Assembly (NCBI RefSeq): GCF_031454135.1
Contig: NZ_JAVDQF010000001.1
Coordinates: 1,860,001 to 1,924,000 of the forward strand
Reading direction: 5' to 3'
Length of the DNA stretch: 64,000 bases
Origin: Arthrobacter russicus
GTDB lineage: Bacteria > Actinomycetota > Actinomycetes > Actinomycetales > Micrococcaceae
In this document: piece after piece, positions 49,626 through 58,264 of the stretch
Position numbering within the stretch: position 1 is the first letter of the stretch
Layout of the letters: every line of letters starts with the position of its first letter
Made by a program: the position numbers and the translations under genes
The notes under the pieces: generated by a model
Databases searched by the model: none
Told to the model about the DNA's origin: nothing
What the model saw: only the letters and a program-made list of their open reading frames with translations

Positions 49626-51416
49626 TCATCCCACCGGTGGTTTCTGCAAAGCGTCAGCGGCCCGGACCAGAGCCAGATGCGAAAACGCCTGCGGGAAGTT
49701 CCCGGCCATCCTACGCTCCCCGGTTGCATACTCCTCGCTGAGCAGACCAAGTTCATTGCAGAATCCCACGAGCTTTTCCATCAGCAGCTTCGCCTCGGCA
49801 GCTCGGCCACTGTGCGCATACTGTTCCACCAGCCAGAAGGAGCAGGCCAGGAACGGATGCTCACCCGGTTCCAACCCGTCCAAACCGGAGTCGGTCCGGT
49901 AGCGCAAGAGCAATCCGTCGGCATCCAGGAGCTCCTTTTCCATCCGGGCCACGGTGCCGAGCATCTTCGGATCTTCATAGTCGATGAAGCCGACGTGCGG
50001 CAGCACCAGGAGCGAGGCATCCGTCGTGGTGCCGCCGTAAGTCTGCGTGAAACTGTTCAACTCCTGATTGAACCCCTGGGCGAGGACCTCGGCTTTGAGT
50101 CGATCGCGCAACTCCGCCCACCGCTCCACCGGCCCGGGCAGGCCGGAAGTCTGCACGGCTTGGACGCCCCGGTCGAAAGCCGCCCACATCATGACCCGGG
50201 AATGCGTGAAATAGTGCGGATCGCCGCGCATCTCCCACAGCCCCTGGTCTTTGTCCTCGAAGTGCCGCTCCGCGAAACCGAGCAGCGAGCGCTGCAGCGG
50301 CCAGGAGAAATGGTCCTCGGTGCTGCCGGTCTCCCGCAGCCGGTGCAGGGCCACCATCACCTCGCCCACTACATCCGCCTGGTATTGGTCCACCGCGCCA
50401 TTGCCGATCCGCACCGGAACGGAATTTTCGTAACCCGGCAGGTGCCGCAATTCCTTTTCCGGAAGTTCGCGTTCGCCGCCCAGACCGTACATGATCTGCA
50501 GGTCCTCGGGGTCTCCGGCAACCGCCCGGAGCAGCCAATTACGCCAAGTCAGGGCTTCTTGCGCATAGCCGTGCGTGAGCATCGCTTCGAGGGTCAACGC
50601 CGCGTCGCGCAACCAGCAGAACCGGTAGTCCCAATTGCGCGCTCCGCCGAAATCTTCCGGCAGTGAGGTAGTCGGCGCCGCGACGATGCCGCCGGTGTCT
50701 TCATGGGTCAACGCGCGCAAGACCAGCAGCGAGCGCTGCACCTCGGCTGCGAATGGGCCGTCCTGGTCGCAGTCGGCCGCCCAGTCCTGCCAACGCGCAG
50801 TGGTACTGTGCAAGGCCTCATCGATGTCGATCGCGGCCGGGATCGGTCGATGCGAGGGGTACCAGACCAGTTCGAAGTCCAGCGTCTCGCCCTGCCCGAC
50901 GTCGAATCCGCCGCGGTGCCGATGGTCGACCGCGACCGGCAGGTGCGGACCCCGCAAACTCACCGCATCGGGGCCGGCGATGGCGACCAGGACTCCTTCG
51001 CCGTCGCCGTCCAGCGTGCGCGATACCCAGGGGAGCACTTGGGCGTACTCGAACCGCAGGACCAGTTCGTGGCTCATCCGGACGGTTCCGCTGAGCCCTT
51101 CGACCCGACGGACGATCGAAGCGCGCCGATCGCCGAGCGGCATGAAGTCGGTCACCCGAACCACTCCGGTCTCGGTCTCCCACTCGGTGCAGAGCACGAA
51201 ACTGCGATCCAGATAACGCCAACTCCGCACTTTCGCGGCTGCGGATTCCGGGGCCAGAAGCCAACGGCCGTGCTCTTCGGTGCCGAGCAACGCGGCGAAA
51301 ATCGACGCCGAATCAAACCGTGGAAAGCACAGCCAATCGATGCTGCCGGTCTTCGCCACAAGCGGCCCGGTATGCATATCGGAAAGCAAGGCATAGTCTT
51401 CGATGCGCGACGCCAT
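49626..51416 (-). CDS. GH15 glucoamylase/trehalase-like glycoside hydrolase
   Basis: Inverting alpha-glucan or trehalose hydrolase of 596 residues, cytoplasmic (no signal peptide). The N-terminal trehalase-like domain starts MASRIEDYALLSDMHTGPLV, with GSIDWLCFPRFDSASIFAAL. The (alpha/alpha)6 barrel has GGARNWDYRFCWLRDAALTL and the C-terminal GERRMAGNFPQAFSHLALV with the catalytic carboxylate region. Actinobacterial GH15 enzymes of this build include trehalases, so trehalose is a serious alternative substrate. Divergent from the LacI gene, whose operator lies in the 101-bp gap; a link to the glucoside genes at 2 kb follows from the shared operator. Confidence 0.9.
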   Translation of the reverse strand: MASRIEDYALLSDMHTGPLVAKTGSIDWLCFPRFDSASIFAALLGTEEHGRWLLAPESAAAKVRSWRYLDRSFVLCTEWETETGVVRVTDFMPLGDRRASIVRRVEGLSGTVRMSHELVLRFEYAQVLPWVSRTLDGDGEGVLVAIAGPDAVSLRGPHLPVAVDHRHRGGFDVGQGETLDFELVWYPSHRPIPAAIDIDEALHSTTARWQDWAADCDQDGPFAAEVQRSLLVLRALTHEDTGGIVAAPTTSLPEDFGGARNWDYRFCWLRDAALTLEAMLTHGYAQEALTWRNWLLRAVAGDPEDLQIMYGLGGERELPEKELRHLPGYENSVPVRIGNGAVDQYQADVVGEVMVALHRLRETGSTEDHFSWPLQRSLLGFAERHFEDKDQGLWEMRGDPHYFTHSRVMMWAAFDRGVQAVQTSGLPGPVERWAELRDRLKAEVLAQGFNQELNSFTQTYGGTTTDASLLVLPHVGFIDYEDPKMLGTVARMEKELLDADGLLLRYRTDSGLDGLEPGEHPFLACSFWLVEQYAHSGRAAEAKLLMEKLVGFCNELGLLSEEYATGERRMAGNFPQAFSHLALVRAADALQKPPVG

Positions 51417-51496
51417 AACCCCACTCAACCACATTTCCAGCTGTGCCCGGACTGTGTGCCTGCGCCGCGCCTCGGGTGCTGTCTGCTTTTTGCGTT

Positions 51497-51509
51497 GATT
51501 TGCGTAAAC
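51497..51509. promoter_or_regulatory. LacI operator overlapping a leaderless promoter
   Basis: GATTTGCGTAAAC, identical to the minus-strand reading at 2177-2189. It covers most of the -10 box TAAACT (51505-51510), which lies seven bases before the ATG of the LacI gene. Binding here would block the regulator's own transcription and could affect the divergent GH15 gene. Confidence 0.65.
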
Positions 51510-51517
51510 TTGACGCC

Positions 51518-52525
51518 ATGTCACAGCGCCTTGCCGAAGTTGCGCAAAAAGTCGGGGTCTCCGAAGCCACGGTCAGCCGTGTCCTGAACAACAAACCGGG
51601 CGTCTCGGCCAGCACCCGCGAAGCAGTGCTCACCGCCTTGGACGTCTTGGGATATGAGCGGCCCACCAAATTACGCGGCGAACGCGCCCGTTTGGTGGGC
51701 TTGGTTCTGCCTGAATTGCAGAATCCGATCTTCCCGGCGTTCGCCGAGGTAGTCAGCGGGGCCCTGGCGCAGAACGGCTACACCCCGGTGCTCTGCATCC
51801 AGACCGTGGGCGGAATTTCCGAGGCCGACTATGTCGAGTTGCTGCTCCAGCAACAGGTTTCCGGGGTGGTTTTCCTCGGCGGCATGTACTCCCAGAACGA
51901 GGCGTCGCACGACCATTACAAAAGGCTGCACGAACTCAAACTGCCCACCGTGTTGGTGAATGCCCCGGTCGCCGAGCTGGGCTTCCCCGCGGTCTCCTGC
52001 GACGACGCAGTCGCGATAGAACAGGCCTTCGGCCATTTGCGCCAATTGGGACACGAAAAAATCGGCGTCCTATTGGGCCCGGCCGACCATGTTCCGTCGC
52101 TGCGCAAACTCGGCAGCGCACGGGCATTCGCGGCCAAGTCCGGCATCGGACTGCCCGAGGAGCAGATCGTCTACGGGCACTATTCGCTCGAAGCGGGCCA
52201 GGCCGGTGCCAACCGGCTCCTGCAGGCCGGAGTGACCGCGATCATCTGCGCTTCGGATCCGATGGCCTTGGGTGCGATCCGGGCTGCCCGCCGCCTGGAG
52301 CTGAGCGTGCCGCACGACGTCTCGGTAGTCGGTTTCGACGATTCCGCACTGATGAACAGTACGGATCCGCCGCTGACCACGGTGCGCCAGCCCATCGAGC
52401 CGATGGGCAAGATGGTGGTCCGCTATTTGATCGACCAGATCGAGGGCAATGCCCGGCCGGTCGACGAGCTGCTTTTCGAACCGGAACTGGTTTTGCGGGC
52501 CTCGACCGCTCCGGTCAGGAAATAG
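51518..52525 (+). CDS. LacI/GalR family sugar-responsive repressor
   Basis: A 335-residue regulator: HTH at 1-25 (SQRLAEVAQKVGVSEATVSR then VLNNKPGVSASTREAV hinge), periplasmic-binding-protein-like effector domain with LVGLVLPELQNPIFPAFAEV, and the closing GFDDSALMNSTDPPLTTVRQ. The start at 51518 is chosen because the HTH begins there and TAAACT lies seven bases upstream without a ribosome site. It is likely autoregulated through 51497-51509 and likely controls the GH15 gene and the glucoside locus at 2 kb. Confidence 0.92.
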   Translation: MSQRLAEVAQKVGVSEATVSRVLNNKPGVSASTREAVLTALDVLGYERPTKLRGERARLVGLVLPELQNPIFPAFAEVVSGALAQNGYTPVLCIQTVGGISEADYVELLLQQQVSGVVFLGGMYSQNEASHDHYKRLHELKLPTVLVNAPVAELGFPAVSCDDAVAIEQAFGHLRQLGHEKIGVLLGPADHVPSLRKLGSARAFAAKSGIGLPEEQIVYGHYSLEAGQAGANRLLQAGVTAIICASDPMALGAIRAARRLELSVPHDVSVVGFDDSALMNSTDPPLTTVRQPIEPMGKMVVRYLIDQIEGNARPVDELLFEPELVLRASTAPVRK

Positions 52526-52619
52526 GCCTGCCGAGTGCCGGGCCCGCAAATTCTCAAACGAGTGAGCGCTCGCCGGACGAGGCCATAATGTTTCTGGACT
52601 CATCGACGAAGGAATTGCC

Positions 52620-53660
52620 ATGCCCTTGGAACTGCCCACGACCATGACCGCCAGCGTGCTGACTCCCGGGTTGGAGTTGGTCCTGGAACAGCGCCAGGTA
52701 CCGGTGCCAGACGCCGACCAGGTCCTGGTGCAGGTCAGTTCAGTTGGCGTTTGCGGCTCCGACGTGCACTACTTCCGGGAGGGCCGGATCGGCGACTTCG
52801 TCGTCGATGCGCCGATCGTCCTGGGCCATGAAGCTGCCGGAACCATAGTCGCCGTCGGCAGCGCAGTAACGCCGGCCAGGATCGGCGAACGGGTCTCCAT
52901 CGAACCGCAGCGGCCGAGCTTCGATTCGGCGCAGACGCTGGCCGGGCACTACAACCTGGACCCGCAGATGGAGTTTTACGCAACCCCGCCGGTCGACGGA
53001 GCCTTTGCCGAATTCGTCCTCATCCAGTCGGTTTTCGCGCACCGGGTGCCGGAATCGGTCAGCGACGACGCCGCAGCACTGGTGGAACCGCTCTCGGTGG
53101 GTATCGCAGCCGCCCGGAAAGCCGCACTCGATCCGGCAGACCGGGTGCTGATCTCCGGCGCCGGGCCGATCGGCCTGATCATGGCGCAGGTTGCCCGGGC
53201 CTACGGCGCCCGGGAAGTGGTGGTCACTGATTTGGACCCGGCCCGCCTGGCACTGGCCCGCCAGCTGGGCGCCGATGCGGCCTTCGACCCGCGGGAAACC
53301 GATCTGAGCGCCGAGCCGCGCTTCTCAGTGTTCTTCGATGCCTCCGGAGCGCCCGCAGCGGTGAGGTCAGGCTTGCGTTCGCTGGCCCCGGCCGGGCGCG
53401 CAGTCCTGATCGGAATGGGCTCAGACGACTACGCATTGCCGATATCGGTGATCCAGAACCGCGAGCTGTCGGTCACCGGGGTCTTCCGTTATGCGAATAC
53501 CTGGCCGACGGCGATCAGCTTGGTCGAGCGCGGCGCGATCGACCTCGACGCTTTGGTTTCCGGGCACTTCGGTTTGGACCAGGTGCGCCAAGCCCTGGAA
53601 ACCGCCGGTTCCTCCGGCGTGCTGAAGAACATCGTGGTCCCGGGACGTGGCACCCCCTGA
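52620..53660 (+). CDS. Zinc-dependent polyol (sorbitol/xylitol) dehydrogenase-like
   Basis: Medium-chain dehydrogenase of 346 residues; AAGGA precedes ATG. The catalytic zinc site is intact: Cys45 in GVCGSDVHYFREG, His70-Glu71 in GHEAAGT and Glu in ALVEPLSVG. NAD binding is by GAGPIGLIMAQVA with an acidic strand end (VTDLDPARL). The family lobe that normally carries four Cys for a structural zinc (EPGxPCxxCxxC...NLCP) reads EPQRPSFDSAQTLAGHYNLD, with no Cys. Polyol dehydrogenases without structural zinc are known, so activity is still likely. It follows the LacI gene and may belong to the same sugar metabolism. Confidence 0.88.
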   Translation: MPLELPTTMTASVLTPGLELVLEQRQVPVPDADQVLVQVSSVGVCGSDVHYFREGRIGDFVVDAPIVLGHEAAGTIVAVGSAVTPARIGERVSIEPQRPSFDSAQTLAGHYNLDPQMEFYATPPVDGAFAEFVLIQSVFAHRVPESVSDDAAALVEPLSVGIAAARKAALDPADRVLISGAGPIGLIMAQVARAYGAREVVVTDLDPARLALARQLGADAAFDPRETDLSAEPRFSVFFDASGAPAAVRSGLRSLAPAGRAVLIGMGSDDYALPISVIQNRELSVTGVFRYANTWPTAISLVERGAIDLDALVSGHFGLDQVRQALETAGSSGVLKNIVVPGRGTP

Positions 53661-53661
53661 G

Positions 53662-53710
53662 CGTGGAGTTGTGGCGGTTAAGCACGGATCTTAACCGCCA
53701 CAACTCCACG
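53662..53710. terminator. Long perfect hairpin between convergent genes
   Basis: Twenty-one-bp perfect arms (53662-53682 and 53690-53710; core GTGGAGTTGTGGCGGTTAAG) with the loop CACGGAT. It lies right after the dehydrogenase stop and 15 bp from the GDPD stop. Its length is unusual for a simple terminator and suggests a dispersed palindromic element used as one. Confidence 0.75.
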
Positions 53711-53724
53711 TTCGGCGGAGGGGA

Positions 53725-54579
53725 CTAGCGGCCGAGCAGCGCCAGGATTGCTGCCGGCTGGTTCGTGGTGACTTCCTGCACCCCCGCGGCCACACAGAAT
53801 TCCAGGTCCTCGGGTTCGTCCACGGTCCAGACCCGGAACCGGCGTCCAGCCTCCTGCCACTGCTTGATCCGGTGCTGCTGCGTCCGCAGGTACGCCACCC
53901 CCGGACCGGCCAGGTCCACCTCGCCGTCGTCAAGCATCCGCTCGGCTTCCACCACCGCGATCCGCATAGCCGCAGCCGCACCGGCCGCCGCCAACGGGCC
54001 GAAGCCCAGCTCTTTCCGAATTTCCTCCACGTCCACCGCGGCCACCAATTGGCAGAGGTGTTTCCCGGGCACCGTGGCCAGCAAATACTTGAGCGAATCC
54101 GGGTCGAAACTCATGAAGGAAACGGTCAGATTCCCCAGGGTCGAACTCTGCGGCAGCCAACCGCGCGCCAGCAGCACCTCCAGTGCGGCTTCTTCGAGCC
54201 GGTTCCCGAACGGGTCAGGATGCTTGAACTCGATGGCCAGGCCGATCGGGCGCCCGGCGGCGAGCAGGATCTCCAGCAGCTCATCGAGGGTCAGGAATTG
54301 TTGTGAGCGGCTGCCGAACTCATCCGGGATGTCAGCGCCTTTCCAGGAGCTGACATCGAGCTCGCGCAGTTCGGCCAAGGTCTGCTCGGAGACGGCACCG
54401 GTGCCGTCGGACGTCCGGTCCAAGGTGGCATCGTGCAACAGCACCACCTGTTGGTCCGCGGTCAGATGGACATCGCACTCAACACCGTCGGCGCCGTCGG
54501 CGATGGCCCGCAAATAGGCGGCTCGAGTATGCTCGGCGAATTGCGCGCTGGCACCGCGGTGGGCATAAACCAAAGTCAT
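53725..54579 (-). CDS. Glycerophosphodiester phosphodiesterase
   Basis: Hydrolyses glycerophosphodiesters to glycerol 3-phosphate and alcohol. The 284-residue TIM barrel shows the GDPD signatures AHRGASAQFAEHTRAAYLRA, GADGVECDVHLTADQQVVLL then HDATLDRTSDGTG, and AIEFKHP. No signal peptide. Leaderless by layout: TACCCT at 54586-54591 on this strand, six bases before ATG. Divergent from the DUF445 gene. Confidence 0.92.
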   Translation of the reverse strand: MTLVYAHRGASAQFAEHTRAAYLRAIADGADGVECDVHLTADQQVVLLHDATLDRTSDGTGAVSEQTLAELRELDVSSWKGADIPDEFGSRSQQFLTLDELLEILLAAGRPIGLAIEFKHPDPFGNRLEEAALEVLLARGWLPQSSTLGNLTVSFMSFDPDSLKYLLATVPGKHLCQLVAAVDVEEIRKELGFGPLAAAGAAAAMRIAVVEAERMLDDGEVDLAGPGVAYLRTQQHRIKQWQEAGRRFRVWTVDEPEDLEFCVAAGVQEVTTNQPAAILALLGR

Positions 54580-54631
54580 GGCTCCAGGGTAACTGGACGG
54601 TGTGACCGCCGCGTTAACCTAGGCTTACGGT

Positions 54632-55888
54632 ATGGATCCGCTCACTGAAGCCGACGAAATCAAGCGCACCGGCCTGCGCCGAATGAAGACGCTGGCCCTG
54701 AGTCTGCTGATTGCCGCCGCGATCATTTTCGGCTTTTCGTTCTGGCTCCGCGATGAATACCCCTGGTTGGAGTACGTCCGGGCGGCCAGCGAAGGCGCGA
54801 TGGTCGGTGCGCTCGCCGACTGGTTCGCGGTGACCGCGCTGTTCCGCCGCCCTTTGGGGTTGCCGATTCCGCACACCGCGATCATCCAGAACCGCAAAGA
54901 CGCGATCGGTGCCAGTTTGGGCGATTTCGTGGAAAGCAACTTCCTCTCCGAATCCGTGGTCCGCGAAAAGCTCGCATCGGTCGGCGTAGCGGAACGGCTC
55001 GGCGCTTGGCTGGCCAAACCCGAATCCGCCGAGCGGATCGCCGCGGAAGGTGCGGTGGCGATCCGCGGCGCGATGGAAGTGATGCGCGACGACGATGTCC
55101 GCGAGGTGATCGAGTCAATGGTCCGGCAGTATCTGCTGGCCCCGCCCTGGGGACCGCCGATCGGCCGGCTCGCCGGGCAGATTTTCGCCGACGGCCACCA
55201 CCGCAAACTCGTCGACCTGCTGGTGGACCGGGCCTCCGATTGGGTCGAGAACAACCGGTCCACGGTGACCAGCATCGTCTCGGACCGGGCGCCCTCCTGG
55301 CTGCCCGGTTTCGTCGACGACATCGTCGGGGACCGGATCTACAACGAAGCCTTGAAGTTCGTCCACGCCGTCCAGGCCGAACCGGACCACCAGGTCCGGC
55401 AAGCCTTGGACGGCTATCTGGTCAAGCTCGCGGACGATCTGCAGCACGATCCGGCGATGATCGCCCGGGCCGAGGAAGTCAAAGCCCAGGTCTTGGATTC
55501 GCCCCGGGTCCAGGAACTCGCCGGGCGGACTTGGGACACCGTGAAGCAAGCACTGCTCAATGCGGTCGACGATCCGGAATCGGAGCTGCGGAAGAAATTC
55601 GTCTCGGTGCTGCGTGACTTCGGCAACCGGCTGTCCACCGACCCGGAACTGGCCGGCAAGATCAATGGCTGGATCACCGAGACCGTGGCCTACGCGGTCC
55701 GGAATTACCGGCACGACATCGCCTCGATCATCACCGACACCGTGGAACGCTGGGACGCCAAAGAGGCATCGGCGAAAATCGAACTCCAGGTGGGCCGGGA
55801 CCTGCAATACATCCGGATCAACGGCACCGTGGTGGGCGCGCTGGCCGGCCTGACGATCTACACCGTGGCGAATCTGGCCTTCGGCTGA
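54632..55888 (+). CDS. DUF445 family membrane protein
   Basis: A 418-residue protein with a membrane helix near 20-40 and another at the extreme C-terminus (GALAGLTIYTVANLAFG), between them a long helical domain. The block EGAMVGALADWFAVTALFRR and PLGLPIPHTAIIQNRKDAIG is diagnostic of DUF445. Function unknown. Leaderless: TAGGCT at 54620-54625 lies six bases before ATG, so both genes of this divergent pair start without leaders from a 52-bp gap. Confidence 0.88.
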   Translation: MDPLTEADEIKRTGLRRMKTLALSLLIAAAIIFGFSFWLRDEYPWLEYVRAASEGAMVGALADWFAVTALFRRPLGLPIPHTAIIQNRKDAIGASLGDFVESNFLSESVVREKLASVGVAERLGAWLAKPESAERIAAEGAVAIRGAMEVMRDDDVREVIESMVRQYLLAPPWGPPIGRLAGQIFADGHHRKLVDLLVDRASDWVENNRSTVTSIVSDRAPSWLPGFVDDIVGDRIYNEALKFVHAVQAEPDHQVRQALDGYLVKLADDLQHDPAMIARAEEVKAQVLDSPRVQELAGRTWDTVKQALLNAVDDPESELRKKFVSVLRDFGNRLSTDPELAGKINGWITETVAYAVRNYRHDIASIITDTVERWDAKEASAKIELQVGRDLQYIRINGTVVGALAGLTIYTVANLAFG

Positions 55889-55914
55889 GCGGCACGCCGG
55901 ACGATATTGCAACC

Positions 55915-55990
55915 AGTATGTCCCACTGAGTCCACGTGCTCAGTGGGACATACTCGGTTTGTCCCACCGGACTGTCGGACTCAGTGGGAC
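55915..55990. repeat. Palindromic CAGTGGGACATA element
   Basis: AGTATGTCCCACTGAG (55915-55930) and its exact complement (55939-55954) form 16-bp arms with an 8-base loop. A weaker second pair, GTCCCAC (55961-55967) and GTGGGAC (55984-55990), follows. It lies between the convergent DUF445 and PxpC genes and probably also ends transcription. Related direct copies occur at 28291-28343. Confidence 0.7.
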
Positions 55991-56035
55991 CCAGCCGCAG
56001 CAGATCGGCTGAGCGGGCGGACCTTGCCGGCCGGC

Positions 56036-56896
56036 TCAACCCAGGAAACGGATCTGCTGGCCGGGTGCCGCTTGGCCCAGCAAATCCAGGTCGGCCCGCC
56101 GGACCACGGCGATCACCGGGTATCCCCCGGTCACCGGACGATCCGCCAGGAACACCGTGGGTTGGCCCGACGGCGGCACTTGGAGCGCCCCGGTGACCAT
56201 TCCTTCACTCGGCAATTGGCCGTCCCGGACGAATCCGAGCGGCCGGCCGGAAAGCCGCACGCCGATTCGATTGCTGTCCGCGGAGACGGTCCAAACCCGC
56301 GCGCCCAGGTCATGCCAGGCACTCGGCACGAACCAGTCCAACCGCGGCCCCGGGGTCACCCGCAGGGCCAACGGCTTGCCCGGCGTCGGCGGGTCCCGGA
56401 AGAGCAGAGCGCTGGTCGCCCGGCTTTCCGTTTCTTCCGCTGGGCCGATCTCGATCAGGTCTCCGGCGGTCAGCGGGGCCGGCCCCAATTGCGCCAGCAC
56501 GTCCCGGGAGCGGGATCCCGCGACCGGCTCGGCGAGCAAGCCGCCGGACACCGCGAGGTAATACCGCAAACCGGCGGCAGCCGGCCCGATCGAAAGCTTC
56601 GAGCCGGAGCGCACCGGCTGCATGGTGTTGCCGGGGACCGGCACGCCATCGAGCATGATCTCGCCCTGCGCTCCAGTCACCGCGATGCTCCCGGATTGCC
56701 GGAACTCGGCGGCGAAACCACCGATCAGGATCTCCAGCGCAGCGGCCGATGCGCGGTTCCCGACTAGTCCGTTCGCCGCGGCCAGGGCTTGCCGGTCCAG
56801 CGCACCGCCCGGCCCGAGTCCCCAGGACGCCGCGCCGGGGCGGCCCGAGTCCTGGATCAGCGAAAGCGGGCCCGTGGAAATGATCTGCATGCTCAT
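56036..56896 (-). CDS. pxpC: 5-oxoprolinase subunit C
   Basis: Part of the ATP-dependent enzyme that reopens 5-oxoproline to glutamate. The 286-residue AHS2 (KipA-like) domain begins MSMQIISTGPLSLIQDSGRP and contains NRASAAALEILIGGFAAEF, RYYLAVSGGL and the C-terminal ADRPVTGGYPVIAVV. Its ATG overlaps the PxpB stop (ATGA). Order pxpA-pxpB-pxpC on the minus strand. Confidence 0.93.
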   Translation of the reverse strand: MSMQIISTGPLSLIQDSGRPGAASWGLGPGGALDRQALAAANGLVGNRASAAALEILIGGFAAEFRQSGSIAVTGAQGEIMLDGVPVPGNTMQPVRSGSKLSIGPAAAGLRYYLAVSGGLLAEPVAGSRSRDVLAQLGPAPLTAGDLIEIGPAEETESRATSALLFRDPPTPGKPLALRVTPGPRLDWFVPSAWHDLGARVWTVSADSNRIGVRLSGRPLGFVRDGQLPSEGMVTGALQVPPSGQPTVFLADRPVTGGYPVIAVVRRADLDLLGQAAPGQQIRFLG

Positions 56897-57519
56897 GATG
56901 CCCGGAACCGCACTTTGGCGCCGGGACGGATCAACGCCGGGCTCGCGGCATTCCCGGCATCCCACAATCGGGCCGACGTCCGGCCGATCAATTGCCAACC
57001 GGCCGGTGAGGACGTGGGGTAGATCGCACTGAATTCGCCCGCCAGCGCCACCGAGCCAGCCGGAACCGACGTCCGCGGGGTGTTCCGCCTGGGCACCCGG
57101 AGCCGCTCGTGGTCGGTGACCAGATAGGCGAACCCCGGGGCGAAACCGGTAAACGCCGCGGTCCATTCCGAACCGGTGTGCAGCTGCACCACCTCATCGA
57201 CGGTGAGCCCCGCGTACTGCGCGACTTCCGCCAGATCCGGACCGTCGTAGACCACGTCGATGAGCACCTCGGGACCGCTTTGTGCCGGCTGCTCCACCGG
57301 CTCCGCGGCATCGATCCAAGCCAGCACGGTCGGTTGCTCCAGCCGTTCCGGATCGAACGTGACCAAAATCGTCCGGGCTGCCGGGACCACATCGATCACA
57401 CCGTGCGGCGGCGCACCCAGCGCACGGAACAATGCCAGTACCGATTGCAGATCGGGAAGCTCGACCAAAACCGCGGAATCGCCGCAGGGCAAAAGCCGGG
57501 GTTCAACTGAAGCGGGCAA
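56893..57519 (-). CDS. pxpB: 5-oxoprolinase subunit B
   Basis: AHS1 (KipI-like) domain protein of 208 residues: LLPCGDSAVLVELPD at the start, the conserved FTGFAPGFAYLV, and AGSVALAGEFSAIYPTSSPAGWQLIG. It works with PxpA and PxpC on 5-oxoproline. It overlaps pxpA by 17 bases and pxpC by four. Confidence 0.93.
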   Translation of the reverse strand: MPASVEPRLLPCGDSAVLVELPDLQSVLALFRALGAPPHGVIDVVPAARTILVTFDPERLEQPTVLAWIDAAEPVEQPAQSGPEVLIDVVYDGPDLAEVAQYAGLTVDEVVQLHTGSEWTAAFTGFAPGFAYLVTDHERLRVPRRNTPRTSVPAGSVALAGEFSAIYPTSSPAGWQLIGRTSARLWDAGNAASPALIRPGAKVRFRAS

Positions 57520-58264
57520 ATTCCACCCCGGCGGCTTCCAATGCAGACCGGACCGCGAGCGCCATCTGCACCGCGCCCGGGGTATCCCCGTGCACGCACA
57601 AAGAAGCCGGCTTCAGCTCGACCAAGCTGCCGTCCACGGCTGCGACGACGCCCTCGGTCACCATCCGCACGGCACGCTCGGCGATCTGTTCGACGTCGTG
57701 CAACACCGCGCCCGGCTGCCCACGCGGCACCAGCGTGCCGTCCGGCAGATAGCCGCGGTCCACGAAGGCCTCTTCGAAAAACGGCACCCCGGCATCGGCG
57801 CAGGCCGCTTGGATCCGGGATCCCGGCAAGCCGAGGACCGGCAGATCCGCGCGGAAATCCGAAACCGCAGCAGCGACCGCCGCCGCCTGCCCGGGATTGG
57901 CGGCGATGCGGTTGTACAGCGCACCGTGCGGTTTCACATACGCCAACCCTGCGCCCCGGCTGCCAAGCATGCCGGCCAGGGCCCCGATTTGGTAGAGCAC
58001 GTCGCCGTACAGCTCATCGTGCGGAATCTCCATCGCGCGCCGCCCGAATCCGGCCAGATCCCGGTACGCCGGATGCGCCCCCACCGCCACGCCGTTGGCC
58101 AGTGCGGTCTGCGCGGTGCGCAACATCGTCACCGGGTCTCCGGCATGGAAGCCGCAGGCCACATTGGCGCTGGTCACGGTTGACAGCAAAGCCTCGTCGT
58201 CGCCCATCGACCAGGCCCCGAAGGATTCGCCCAAGTCGCTGTTGAGGTCAATCTGCAACGGCAT
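57503..58264 (-). CDS. pxpA: 5-oxoprolinase subunit A (LamB/YcsF family)
   Basis: A 253-residue LamB/YcsF protein: IDLNSDLGESFGAWSMGDDE, SANVACGFHAGDPVTM, GAHPAYRDLAGFGRRAM, YVKPHGALYN and the RGYLPDGTLVPR segment, all diagnostic. AGGAGAGATCG precedes ATG, inside the end of the upstream gene, so it is co-expressed with it. Supplies glutamate from 5-oxoproline. Confidence 0.94.
   Translation of the reverse strand: MPLQIDLNSDLGESFGAWSMGDDEALLSTVTSANVACGFHAGDPVTMLRTAQTALANGVAVGAHPAYRDLAGFGRRAMEIPHDELYGDVLYQIGALAGMLGSRGAGLAYVKPHGALYNRIAANPGQAAAVAAAVSDFRADLPVLGLPGSRIQAACADAGVPFFEEAFVDRGYLPDGTLVPRGQPGAVLHDVEQIAERAVRMVTEGVVAAVDGSLVELKPASLCVHGDTPGAVQMALAVRSALEAAGVEFARFS

Noticed and set aside
54611-54632. 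IdeR-like core TAGGCTTAC upstream of the DUF445 gene.
   Set aside because: Matches the 19-base consensus at only about 11 positions and is better explained as the TAGGCT box of a leaderless promoter.
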